From assembly GCF_013463155.1 (NCBI RefSeq), contig NZ_CP040781.1, positions 806,001 to 870,000 of the forward strand: a DNA stretch of 64,000 nt. Direction: 5' to 3'. Below are positions 1-8,719 of the stretch, piece after piece. The notes beneath the pieces are model-generated. The model was not told the DNA's origin. It did not search any database and worked only from the letters and a program-made list of their open reading frames with translations. Positions within the stretch are counted from its first letter, which is position 1, and each line of letters starts with the position of its first letter. The translations under genes and the position numbers were made by a program. Origin of the DNA: Staphylococcus sp. 17KM0847 (GTDB lineage: Bacteria; Bacillota; Bacilli; Staphylococcales; Staphylococcaceae).

Positions 1-1269
1 GAGCGTAAATCTGATTTGTTAGATAAAAAAGATGAGATTTTAGAGCAAAAAGAATCCAAAGTTGAAGAAAGACAACAACAAGTAGATGCAAAAGAGAGTA
101 GTGTTCAAGCAATAATAATGAAGCACGAACAAGAATTAGAACGCATCTCCGGTCTCACACAAGAAGAAGCACGCAACGAACAACTTGCACGTGTAGAAAA
201 TGAACTGTCACAAGATATTGCAGTACTTGTTAAGGAAAAAGAACGTGAAGCCAAAGAAAAAGTGAATCAAACTGCGAAAGAACTTTTAGCAACGACAGTC
301 CAACGATTTGCAGCTGAACATACATCAGAGTCGACAGTATCCGTTGTGAACTTGCCAAATGATGAGATGAAAGGTCGTATTATTGGCCGTGAAGGACGTA
401 ATATTCGTACACTTGAAACGTTAACGGGTATCGATTTGATTATCGATGATACACCAGAAGCTGTAATTTTATCTGGTTTTGACCCGATTCGACGAGAAAT
501 TGCGAAAACAGCATTGATTAATCTTGTATCGGATGGCCGTATTCACCCGGGACGCATAGAAGATATGGTGGATAAAGCGCGTCGTGACGTTGATGAGATT
601 ATTCGCGATGCAGGTGAACATGCGACATTTGAACTCAATGTTCACAATATGCATCCAGATCTTGTGAAAATTTTAGGTCGTATGCATTATCGTACAAGCT
701 ATGGTCAAAACGTCTTGAAACATTCGATTGAGGTAGCACATTTATCAGGAATGTTGGCCGCAGAGTTGAATGAAGATGTAACCATTGCCAAACGCGCAGG
801 CTTACTTCATGATGTCGGTAAAGCAATTGACCATGAAGTAGAAGGCAGTCACGTGGAAATCGGTGTGGAGCTTGCTAAAAAATATGGAGAGTCTGAAACA
901 GTGATTAACGCAATTCACTCACATCATGGTGATGTTGAACCGACTTCCATTATTTCAATTCTTGTTGCAGCCGCTGATGCATTATCTGCAGCACGACCGG
1001 GTGCAAGAAAAGAAACATTAGAAAACTATATTAAACGTTTAGAGCGTTTAGAAGAAATTTCTGAGAACTATGATGGTGTAGAAAAAGCATATGCGATTCA
1101 GGCAGGACGAGAAATACGCGTCATTGTGTCACCTGAAGCAATTGATGACTTACATTCACATCGACTAGCAAGAGATATTAAAGACCAAATTGAAGGAGAA
1201 CTTCAATATCCGGGTCATATTAAAGTGACAGTTGTACGTGAGACGAGAGCAATTGAATATGCCAAATAA
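1..1269 (+). CDS. rny: Ribonuclease Y, 3' part (5' end outside window)
   Basis: Membrane-anchored endoribonuclease that starts mRNA decay. The frame is open from base 1, so the N-terminal membrane anchor and the start of the coiled coil lie upstream of the window; about 422 codons are present. A Glu/Lys/Gln-rich coiled coil is followed by a KH domain with the [10 protein letters not shown] loop (near base 375) and an HD domain with [10 protein letters not shown] (near base 810) holding the catalytic metal ligands. In staphylococci rny normally precedes ymdB; here a surface-protein gene and a cad operon lie between them. A terminator follows directly. Identification is certain. Confidence 0.97.
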   Translation, partial: ERKSDLLDKKDEILEQKESKVEERQQQVDAKESSVQAIIMKHEQELERISGLTQEEARNEQLARVENELSQDIAVLVKEKEREAKEKVNQTAKELLATTVQRFAAEHTSESTVSVVNLPNDEMKGRIIGREGRNIRTLETLTGIDLIIDDTPEAVILSGFDPIRREIAKTALINLVSDGRIHPGRIEDMVDKARRDVDEIIRDAGEHATFELNVHNMHPDLVKILGRMHYRTSYGQNVLKHSIEVAHLSGMLAAELNEDVTIAKRAGLLHDVGKAIDHEVEGSHVEIGVELAKKYGESETVINAIHSHHGDVEPTSIISILVAAADALSAARPGARKETLENYIKRLERLEEISENYDGVEKAYAIQAGREIRVIVSPEAIDDLHSHRLARDIKDQIEGELQYPGHIKVTVVRETRAIEYAK

Positions 1270-1279
1270 TAACAAAAGA

Positions 1280-1310
1280 GACAATGTTCCTCAAGGGGCA
1301 TTGTCTTTTT
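1280..1310 (+). terminator. rny terminator
   Basis: GACAATG pairs with CATTGTC and is followed by five T. It closes the rny transcript before the surface-protein locus. Confidence 0.8.
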
Positions 1311-1441
1311 GTATGTATTATAAAAATTCAAGCTATCCATAGCGATGGGCATATCATAATAGACGTCCCGCACTAAAATACCAACATAATCTCCTTTTTT
1401 TGAACCTCTTGGCATCATGTAAAATCCGAAAATAAGAGAGA

Positions 1442-1454
1442 TTTTTTTTTTTTT
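1442..1454 (+). repeat. Homopolymeric T13 tract upstream of surface protein gene
   Basis: Thirteen consecutive T about 148 bp before the ATG at 1603. A T13 tract sits at the same place upstream of the paralogue at 63019. Tracts of this length are prone to slipped-strand length change. Confidence 0.9.
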
Positions 1455-1506
1455 GAATATTTATACCATGTGCTGAGAAGTGGAGATATGGAGGAATAAA
1501 AGATAA

Positions 1507-1534
1507 AGGACAGATGTTTTAAAAGAGATATACA
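1507..1534 (+). promoter_or_regulatory. Candidate promoter of surface protein gene
   Basis: AGGACA, 16 bp, TATACA: a moderate match to a SigA promoter. The same bases are kept in the second copy upstream of 63019. A nested palindrome follows in the presumed 5' UTR (CCTTGAT 1549-1555 with ATCAAGG 1579-1585, and ATTGT/ACAAT inside). The assignment is by eye only. Confidence 0.4.
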
Positions 1535-1602
1535 AAGACGGTACACGCCCTTGATAGACTAATTGTACACAATCAATAATCAAGGAAAGGAAATGAGGCA
1601 AT

Positions 1603-4600
1603 ATGTCAAAGTATCGTCAATACGATAGAAAACAACAGATTTTTAGTATTCGTAAATTCTCATTTGGCGCAGGATCCGCCGTTATCACAACATTATTATT
1701 TTTAGGAGCGACACAATCCGCACAAGCTGCAGAAAACGAAGGAAACGTTGAAACAACAGAAGTAGCACAACAAACATCAGAAGCAACAACTGCTGAAACA
1801 GATATTCCAGAATCGACAGAAACACCAGCCCCAACCCCTCAAGCAACAGAAACAGAAGCTGTTGAAAACAATGAAGACACACCACAAGCAAATACCGAAA
1901 CTGTTGAAAACACTGAAGAGACACCTCAAGCAGAAGAAGCCCCTCAAACGGTAGATACCGTAGAAAAAAGTACAGTGACTAATGACAAAGGTGAAACATC
2001 AGACATCACAAGAACAACGAAAAAGAATGCCGAAACAGGTGAAGTTGAAGAAATTCTATCGAGTAAAACAAAACCGAAAGCCCCAACAACAGCACAAGAT
2101 GAAACAGTAGAACCTGCTCAACCGAATACTGCATTAAGAGCAGCAACAGACGCTACAACAACAGAACAAAAAGCACAACAACCTGAATTGAAAAAGAATG
2201 TAGACCATAAAATTTCAGACGCTACAATTGATGTCAAAGACAATAAAATTGAAGACGTAATCGACTATGGACCAGCCGAGGAAATTAATGAAGCGTTTGA
2301 AAAGTTTGTGAAAGACTTTAAAGAAAAATATCCAGATGCAAAGCGAACAGATGTTTATCATGGGTATTATGACGAAAATGGTGATTTGATACAACAAGGT
2401 TGGTCAGATTATTTATATAATAACTTTGAAAATATTGATGGTTATGCAGATCCGGAAAATATAGATGGTTTTCGTAGATTTTTATTTTCAGATACAGCTT
2501 CTAATAAAGGTTTAAAACCATCAGACTATCAAATTAAAGCGACAGTATCAGATGTTAATGCAGGCGATTATTTTACTTTCCAATATTCTGATTTGGTTGA
2601 TTTAAATGGTAATTATGAAGATGATATTAAAGTCCAATTACCATCATTTTATTTAGAATCTAATCCAGATATTGAAGTGGCAAAAGCGATTAACTTTGAT
2701 AACCAAACAAAGAAAATCACGTATCAATTTTTAGATAGTATTAAAGGTTTATCTTCGAAATTTAATATAATTTACAATGGTAAAGACTATGTAGACCGTC
2801 AAAAAGTAACAGAAGAAGGAGAACAACAATTAACGCATACCATTGGAAATAAAGAACTATCTTACAAAGTTAATGTAGATTATGAAGAGACACATTATAA
2901 TAAAGATTTAGCTTATGCTCAAAGTTATGGTTCCTTTCTTGGTATACGTTCTGTACTAGACGACTATGATAAAAGTAAAGGAACAATTAAAAGTTATACA
3001 CAGATTAACCCTGATCAATATAATTTGAAAATTAAAAATCAGTGGTTAGAAGAAGAAATCAAGAGATTAAAAGAAGATAAGAAGAATTATGAAGATATGA
3101 TTAAAGAGCAAGGCGATATACCAGGTATTAAATATTCATTAGCTGAAGTAGAAAATAAATTATATACTTATGAAAAGTATAAAAATATAGGGACATCATA
3201 TATATATCTATCTAATAGAGATATTCAAAGTGATGCAGGTAACGCAACAAGTGTAATGTCTGATACAGAATCAGCAGTTAAAATAGACGATAAAGCGTTG
3301 AAATCTCTAAAAGTATATCGTATCCCTAAAAATATTAATGCAAGTCAAAGCAGTATTACACATGTAAATGAATATGAAGATGTAACAAAAGAAATCCTTG
3401 AGTATAATAAAGTGCGAGATGATTTTAATTCTTATATTGGGAATAATAGCGTAATTAACTTGACAATGCCAACAGATGAATATAGTTATATTATTAGTAT
3501 GGAACACGATATAGATATAAATAACATAAAAAAAGATAGTTTACATGATATAGGGCTTTTAGCTAGATGGGAAGCCTATCCACAACTTCGTTCCTCCGCT
3601 ACTTTAGTAGAAGCTAATATTTATGAAGATCCGCAATTAAGTGCTTATTTAGAAGATGATACCTTGAGAGGACGATTGAGTCCGGTGGATACTGTTACAG
3701 TACGCGCACATATTGAAGAAGAGTTAGAGGTTAATCCAGATTTACCAGTACAACCAGAATTCCCAGAACCTGACGAAGGCGACGCCGATGCTGACGCAGA
3801 TAGCGATGCCGATGCAGATAGTGACGCTGACGCAGATAGTGATGCTGACGCAGATAGTGACGCGGATGCAGATAGTGATGCCGACGCCGACAGTGATGCT
3901 GACGCAGATAGTGACGCGGATGCGGACAGTGATGCGGATGCCGATGCGGATAGTGATGCGGATGCGGACAGTGACGCCGATGCGGATAGTGATGCCGACG
4001 CCGATAGTGACGCCGATGCGGATAGTGATGCGGATGCAGATAGTGATGCGGACGCCGATAGTGATGCTGACGCCGATAGTGATGCGGATGCGGATAGTGA
4101 CGCGGATGCCGATAGTGATGCGGATGCGGACAGTGATGCGGATGCAGACAGTGATGCGGATGCGGACAGTGATGCTGACGCCGATAGTGATGCGGATGCA
4201 GATAGTGATGCGGATGCAGATAGTGATGCGGATGCGGACAGTGATGCTGACGCAGATAGTGATGCTGACGCAGATAGTGATGCGGATGCAGATAGTGATG
4301 CTGACGCCGATAGTGATGCTGACGCAGATAGTGATGCGGATGCAGATAGTGATGCCGACGCCGACAGTGATGCGGATGCAGATAGCGATGCGGATGCTGA
4401 TAGCGATGCCGACGCAGATAGTGACGCTGACGCAGATAGTGATGCAGATGCAGATAGCGATGCCGACGCAGATAGTGACGCGGATGCCGATAGCGATGCC
4501 GACGCCGATAGTGACGCCGATGCGGATAGTGATGCGGATGCCGATAGTGATGCGGATGCAGATAGCGATGCCGACGCAGACAGTGATGCCGACGCCGACA

Positions 4601-4872
4601 GTGATGCGGATGCAGATAGTGATGCCGACGCAGATAGTGATGCCGACGCCGATAGTGACGCGGATGCGGACAGTGACGCTGACGCAGATAGTGATGCAGA
4701 TGCCGACAGTGATGCTGACCATAGTGGTACACACGGTCACAAAGGTACAAAAGGTGGCAAAGGTTTACCGGATACAGGTGAACAAGCCACAAATACAACG
4801 CTGTTTGGTAGCTTGATTGCTGCTTTAGGTAGCCTGTTCTTGTTTGGTCGTCGTAAAAAAGAAGAGAAATAA
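1603..4872 (+). CDS. LPXTG cell-wall-anchored protein with Asp-Ala-Ser repeats
   Basis: Surface protein of 1089 residues covalently anchored by sortase A. Residues 1-42 are a YSIRK/GS-type signal peptide ([12 protein letters not shown], cleavage near AQAAE) that directs secretion to the division septum. A Thr/Glu/Pro-rich segment (to about 190) leads to a non-repetitive A-type domain (about 195-720) of unknown ligand. Residues about 727-1039 are hexapeptide repeats DADADS, a variant of the SD stalk of Sdr/Clf proteins. The end carries LPDTG (1055-1059), a hydrophobic segment and RRKKEEK. Good ribosome site (AAGGAAAGG) before ATG 1603. Likely an adhesin; no known family name can be assigned safely. 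Confidence 0.93.
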   Translation: MSKYRQYDRKQQIFSIRKFSFGAGSAVITTLLFLGATQSAQAAENEGNVETTEVAQQTSEATTAETDIPESTETPAPTPQATETEAVENNEDTPQANTETVENTEETPQAEEAPQTVDTVEKSTVTNDKGETSDITRTTKKNAETGEVEEILSSKTKPKAPTTAQDETVEPAQPNTALRAATDATTTEQKAQQPELKKNVDHKISDATIDVKDNKIEDVIDYGPAEEINEAFEKFVKDFKEKYPDAKRTDVYHGYYDENGDLIQQGWSDYLYNNFENIDGYADPENIDGFRRFLFSDTASNKGLKPSDYQIKATVSDVNAGDYFTFQYSDLVDLNGNYEDDIKVQLPSFYLESNPDIEVAKAINFDNQTKKITYQFLDSIKGLSSKFNIIYNGKDYVDRQKVTEEGEQQLTHTIGNKELSYKVNVDYEETHYNKDLAYAQSYGSFLGIRSVLDDYDKSKGTIKSYTQINPDQYNLKIKNQWLEEEIKRLKEDKKNYEDMIKEQGDIPGIKYSLAEVENKLYTYEKYKNIGTSYIYLSNRDIQSDAGNATSVMSDTESAVKIDDKALKSLKVYRIPKNINASQSSITHVNEYEDVTKEILEYNKVRDDFNSYIGNNSVINLTMPTDEYSYIISMEHDIDINNIKKDSLHDIGLLARWEAYPQLRSSATLVEANIYEDPQLSAYLEDDTLRGRLSPVDTVTVRAHIEEELEVNPDLPVQPEFPEPDEGDADADADSDADADSDADADSDADADSDADADSDADADSDADADSDADADSDADADADSDADADSDADADSDADADSDADADSDADADSDADADSDADADSDADADSDADADSDADADSDADADSDADADSDADADSDADADSDADADSDADADSDADADSDADADSDADADSDADADSDADADSDADADSDADADSDADADSDADADSDADADSDADADSDADADSDADADSDADADSDADADSDADADSDADADSDADADSDADADSDADADSDADADSDADADSDADADSDADADSDADADSDADADSDADHSGTHGHKGTKGGKGLPDTGEQATNTTLFGSLIAALGSLFLFGRRKKEEK
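3781..4719 (+). repeat. 18-bp tandem repeat encoding DADADS
   Basis: About 52 tandem 18-bp units encoding Asp-Ala-Asp-Ala-Asp-Ser, with wide synonymous variation (GAT/GAC, GCA/GCC/GCG/GCT, AGT/AGC) but almost invariant protein. One unit is shortened or extended near 3940, giving DADADAD. Such stalks change length by recombination. Confidence 0.95.
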
Positions 4873-4929
4873 AATGTTTAATATTTAACCCAACGCATAA
4901 TTTAAGAATAAGCCGTTCTTATATTGCTG

Positions 4930-4971
4930 AAAATACATCCCTACCTTTGAAAGGTAGTGGATGTATTTTTT
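4930..4971 (+). terminator. Surface protein terminator
   Basis: Long stem: AAAATACATCC pairs with GGATGTATTTT, continued by CTACCTTT with AAAGGTAG. T-rich on both strands. Confidence 0.85.
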
Positions 4972-4991
4972 AAGTTAATGTGTTTCAAAAC

Positions 4992-5057
4992 ATTCAAGTG
5001 ATGACTTGAATAATAAAGGGTGACAATTTATACTATATTCAAATCAATATTTGAATA
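4992..5057 (+). promoter_or_regulatory. cadC promoter with two CadC-type operators
   Basis: TTGAAT (5006-5011), 17 bp and TATACT (5029-5034) form a strong SigA promoter. Two palindromes with the same design, an arm, a 4-nt gap and the inverse arm, cover it: ATTCAAGT/ACTTGAAT at 4992-5011 overlapping the -35, and TATTCAAAT/ATTTGAATA at 5036-5057 over the transcription start. The second closely resembles the known CadC operator. Repressor release by Cd/Zn/Pb should open the promoter. Confidence 0.85.
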
Positions 5058-5073
5058 AAAGGTGGTGAAGACG

Positions 5074-5451
5074 ATGGGTCAATCGTCGATGCGTTGTGAT
5101 ACTTTTTTCATTGATGAAGAACGGGTACAAGAAGCCAAAGAATCACTCAGCCATGCTCATATCGAAAGTGTGAGTTTGATGTTTAAAAGTATTGCGGATT
5201 TAAATCGTGCCAAAATCACCTATGCGCTATGTTTGCATGATGAGTTATGCGTATGTGATTTAGCGGAAATTTTAAACTTAACCGTTGCAAATACATCACA
5301 TCATTTACGTGTACTGTATAAAAATGGTGTAGTCGTATATCGCAAGGAAGGGAAGCGCGCATTTTATCGTATTTACGATGAGCATATACGTCAGATTATG
5401 ATGATTTCAATTGAGCATAAGAAAGAAGTGACTGAAGATGACAAAGACTAA
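5074..5451 (+). CDS. cadC: CadC, ArsR/SmtB-family metal-responsive repressor
   Basis: Represses the cad operon and lets go of DNA when it binds Cd(II), Zn(II) or Pb(II). The 125-residue protein (from ATG 5074; AAGGTGG 8 nt upstream decides this over in-frame GTGs at 5062/5065) has a winged helix with NTSHHLRVLY as recognition helix and the ELCVCDL metal-sensing helix. Cys8, Cys59 and Cys61 match the essential Cys7, Cys58 and Cys60 of the pI258 protein. The position of the non-essential Cys11 is Phe here. The gene overlaps cadA by 14 nt, so the two are translationally coupled. Confidence 0.93.
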   Translation: MGQSSMRCDTFFIDEERVQEAKESLSHAHIESVSLMFKSIADLNRAKITYALCLHDELCVCDLAEILNLTVANTSHHLRVLYKNGVVVYRKEGKRAFYRIYDEHIRQIMMISIEHKKEVTEDDKD

Positions 5452-7594
5452 GTCAACATATATCGTCGAAGGGATGTCTTGTGCGAATTGTGCTGCAAAG
5501 TTTGAACGCAATGTATCGGCGTTACCGTCTGTCACATCAGCACAAGTTAATTTTGCTGCATCTAAAATATACATTGAAGGGTCGCCTACGATTGAGGAAA
5601 TCGAACAAGCAGGTGCGTTTGAAAATATTAAAGTGTACTCTAACAATCCAAAAGCGCATCAAAAAGAAGTTGAAAAACATTCTGACGCTCAAAATATATT
5701 GCAAAAAATCAAATCCTTTTACGAAACGCATCAATCGCTTTGTTTTGCAACGTTACTAATTGTTTTCGGATATTTATCGGAATGGATCGATCAGAACACA
5801 TCTCTGTTAACGCTATTACTTTTTGGAAGTGCTATCGTTATAAGCGGAGCTTCGTTACTCAAGCAAGGGATTTATAATTTAATACATTTAGAGTTTGATA
5901 TGCGGACATTAATGACTGTTGCTGTCATAGGTGGAGCGCTCATTGGAGAATGGGGAGAAGTTGCGGTTGTGGTGATATTGTTTGCATTGAGTGAGGCGTT
6001 AGAGGCATTCTCTATGCGTCAAGCACGTCAATCGATGACTGCTTTAATGGCGATTGCACCCGATGAAGCGACTATTATACGTCAAGATAGAACGATACAA
6101 ATACCTGTAGATGAAGTATGTATAGGAGATATATTATATGTAAAAACGGGTCAAAAAATAGCACTCGATGGTAAGGTTAAGGCAGGGCGTGCAGCAGTCA
6201 ACCAAGCAACGATTACTGGAGAATCCATACCTGTTGAGAAAAGTGTGGGCGATACAGTTTATGCAGGAACATTGAATAATGATGGCATATTAGAAATAGA
6301 AGTGACACATACATCAGAAAATACGACAATTGCGAAAGTGATCAAAATGGTAGAAGATGCCCAAGTTGAAAAAGCGCCTGCACAAGCTTTTATTGAAACA
6401 TTTGCCAAGTATTATACACCTGTGATTATGGGGATTGCTTTTCTCGTGATGTTGATACCACCGATACTATTTGGCGGGGAATGGCATACTTGGGTTTATC
6501 AAGGGCTTTCTGTTTTAGTGATTGGTTGTCCTTGTGCATTGGTGATTTCTACACCGATTTCAATTGTTTCAAGTATTAGTACAGCGGCCAAAAACGGCGT
6601 GCTTATTAAAGGAGGTATCTACCTTGAACAGTTGAGTAAAGTGAAAGCGATGGCTTTTGATAAAACGGGTACACTGACTATGGGTGAGCCTGAAGTGATA
6701 GACGTGATAGCGTTATCTTCACATGATACAGTGCAAGACATCATGCGATGTGTATATGCGGTGGAACGCCGTGCACAACATCCTCTTGCACGTGCGATGA
6801 CAGCGTATATTGAGCAGCAGTACGGTACATCTCATCTAAAAGTCACAAATTTTCAAGCTATGACAGGTGAAGGGATACAGGCAGATGTTGAAGGACAGCG
6901 TATTGTTATTGCAAAGCCTGATTATTTTGAGGCTGAGCTGACTGAAGCGATGAAGCGAACAATAACTGAACATCAGGCAAGAGGTGAAACAGTAATTGTA
7001 GTTCGAATGAACAATACACTCTCTTTGTTAATTACGGTAAAAGATACTGTAAGAACACAATCTAAGGCTGCGATTGCACAATTAGCACAACTAGGTATCA
7101 CAAAGAGAATTATGTTGACAGGAGATCATGACCAGACTGCACGTAAAATTGCACAAGAACTTGAATTAACCGAAGTGTATGCCAACTTATTACCTAAAGA
7201 TAAGTTGAAATATATTGAAAAGTTAGAACAGCAATATCAAACTGTCGCTATGGTAGGTGATGGTGTTAATGATGCACCTGCATTAGCACGTGCGCATGTC
7301 GGTATATCAATGGGAGGTGCAAGTACAGATACGGCATTGGAAACGGCTGATATTGCATTGCTTAGTGATGAGATGTCGAAACTTCCTTTTACATATCGTT
7401 TGAGTCGTCAAACGATGCGCATCATTAAGGCGAATATTGCCATTGCGATCGGTTTAAAAATAATAGCACTACTACTTGTGATACCCGGCTGGCTGACATT
7501 ATGGATTGCGATCATGTCAGATATGGGTGCAACACTTTTAGTTACATTAAATGCAATGCGTCTTTTATATGTAAAAGAGCATACTATGGATTGA
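5438..7594 (+). CDS. cadA: Cadmium/zinc-exporting P1B-type ATPase
   Basis: Pumps Cd2+, Zn2+ and Pb2+ out of the cell at the expense of ATP. The 718-residue protein has one N-terminal heavy-metal domain (GMSCANC), paired membrane helices, the TGES phosphatase motif, the transmembrane CPC ion site (Cys364-Pro-Cys366), the DKTGTLT phosphorylation site (Asp408), HP in the nucleotide domain and GDGVNDAPAL. Length and motif order are typical of CadA. It overlaps cadC and is controlled by the same promoter. No terminator is clear behind it. Confidence 0.95.
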   Translation: MTKTKSTYIVEGMSCANCAAKFERNVSALPSVTSAQVNFAASKIYIEGSPTIEEIEQAGAFENIKVYSNNPKAHQKEVEKHSDAQNILQKIKSFYETHQSLCFATLLIVFGYLSEWIDQNTSLLTLLLFGSAIVISGASLLKQGIYNLIHLEFDMRTLMTVAVIGGALIGEWGEVAVVVILFALSEALEAFSMRQARQSMTALMAIAPDEATIIRQDRTIQIPVDEVCIGDILYVKTGQKIALDGKVKAGRAAVNQATITGESIPVEKSVGDTVYAGTLNNDGILEIEVTHTSENTTIAKVIKMVEDAQVEKAPAQAFIETFAKYYTPVIMGIAFLVMLIPPILFGGEWHTWVYQGLSVLVIGCPCALVISTPISIVSSISTAAKNGVLIKGGIYLEQLSKVKAMAFDKTGTLTMGEPEVIDVIALSSHDTVQDIMRCVYAVERRAQHPLARAMTAYIEQQYGTSHLKVTNFQAMTGEGIQADVEGQRIVIAKPDYFEAELTEAMKRTITEHQARGETVIVVRMNNTLSLLITVKDTVRTQSKAAIAQLAQLGITKRIMLTGDHDQTARKIAQELELTEVYANLLPKDKLKYIEKLEQQYQTVAMVGDGVNDAPALARAHVGISMGGASTDTALETADIALLSDEMSKLPFTYRLSRQTMRIIKANIAIAIGLKIIALLLVIPGWLTLWIAIMSDMGATLLVTLNAMRLLYVKEHTMD

Positions 7595-7737
7595 CATCAT
7601 AGTGTAGCACGCTACAATAAATAAGACAGTGATACAAAGTGAGAAATTATGAAGTAGGTATAGGTGAAAATATGTCTAGTGATTGCTGTTTGTATTTTAT
7701 GCCTGACCTACTTTAATCAATAGAGAGGACGTCATGC

Positions 7738-8532
7738 ATGAGAATTTTATTTATCGGGGATATTGTAGGTAAAGTGGGGCGTCAAGCCATTACAGACCAA
7801 CTTGCAAAGTTAAAAAAAGTATATCGCCCAACAGTGACTATCGTTAATGCAGAAAATGCAGCACACGGAAAAGGCTTAACAGAGAAAATTTATAAAGAAC
7901 TTTTACGTGAAGGGGTTGATTTTATGACTATGGGCAATCATACATACGGTCAACGTCAAATTTATGATTTTATTCACGAGGCGACACGACTTGTACGACC
8001 TGCCAATTTTCCGGATGAGGCACCGGGAGTTGGTATGCGCATTATTAATATTAATGATAAAAAGTTAGCGGTGATCAACTTACAGGGGCGTTCATTTATG
8101 CAAGACATTGATGACCCTTTTAAAAAGGCGGATCAACTGATTCAAGAAGCAAAGCAACAAACGGACTATATATTTGTTGATTTTCATGCTGAGACAACAT
8201 CAGAGAAAAATGCGATAGGCTGGTATTTAGATGGTCGTGTCAGTGCAGTTGTTGGCACACATACACATATTCAGACATCAGATGAACGTATTTTGCCACG
8301 TGGGACGGCATATATTACAGATGTGGGTATGACAGGTTATTATGATGGTATCTTAGGGATTAATCGAGCAGAAGTGATTGAACGTTTTATTACAAGTTTA
8401 CCGCAGCGACACGTCGTACCTGATGAAGGGCGAAGTGTGTTATCAGGTGTGCTGATTGATATTCGTTCAGACGGTACAGCGAAATGTATTGAACGTATTT
8501 TAATCAATGAGGATCACCCTTTTGAGATGTAA
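7738..8532 (+). CDS. ymdB: YmdB-type metallophosphoesterase
   Basis: TIGR00282-family binuclear metal phosphodiesterase, active on 2',3'-cyclic nucleotides and linked to biofilm and RNA turnover in Bacillus. The 264-residue protein shows the metal-binding series FIGDIVGKVGR, NAENAAHGKG, MGNHTYGQ, FHAETTSEK and GTHTHIQT in the expected order. GAGAGGA precedes ATG 7738. In related genomes it sits directly behind rny and functions in the same RNA-decay context. Confidence 0.93.
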   Translation: MRILFIGDIVGKVGRQAITDQLAKLKKVYRPTVTIVNAENAAHGKGLTEKIYKELLREGVDFMTMGNHTYGQRQIYDFIHEATRLVRPANFPDEAPGVGMRIININDKKLAVINLQGRSFMQDIDDPFKKADQLIQEAKQQTDYIFVDFHAETTSEKNAIGWYLDGRVSAVVGTHTHIQTSDERILPRGTAYITDVGMTGYYDGILGINRAEVIERFITSLPQRHVVPDEGRSVLSGVLIDIRSDGTAKCIERILINEDHPFEM

Positions 8533-8639
8533 CATGAGAAAAAACAAAAAGCACATTTTGACAAAAGGTTTTTGTCCCTACTTCAGTAAAGGTGTGCTAT
8601 ATACTTTTCTGTATCGTCCATTAGTATGATTTTTGATGA

Positions 8640-8676
8640 AACCCATTATTTTATAGCGAAAATAGTGGGTTATTTT
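8640..8676 (+). terminator. Terminator between ymdB and korA
   Basis: AACCCATTATTTT pairs with AAAATAGTGGGTT (one G-T pair), followed by ATTTT. A second weaker hairpin with inverted GCACA/TGTGC arms lies at about 8550-8600. Confidence 0.65.
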
Positions 8677-8719
8677 GATATGATAAATAATGAACTTAAA
8701 CGTGTAGGAGGCTAAATCT

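Larger units (their letters stand above)
1414..2076 (+). repeat. Long direct repeat, copy A (surface protein 5' module)
   Basis: About 660 bp that recur, in the same orientation and with only scattered differences, at 62829-63493. The block starts at the ATCATGTAAAATC motif, contains the T13 tract, the whole 5' UTR, the start codon, the signal peptide and about 157 codons, and ends where the two proteins diverge after the shared SSKTKP residues. The bases between rny's terminator (1310) and the block start show no gene I can support. Confidence 0.93.

Noticed and set aside
1215..1418. 67-codon minus-strand frame behind rny
   Set aside because: It overlaps the rny 3' end and terminator and has no convincing ribosome site or family.
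3731..4816. Long open frames in other frames and on the minus strand across the DADADS repeat (330-355 codons)
   Set aside because: They are by-products of the 18-bp repeat, give low-complexity His/Arg or Ile/Arg/Thr products, and have no ribosome sites.
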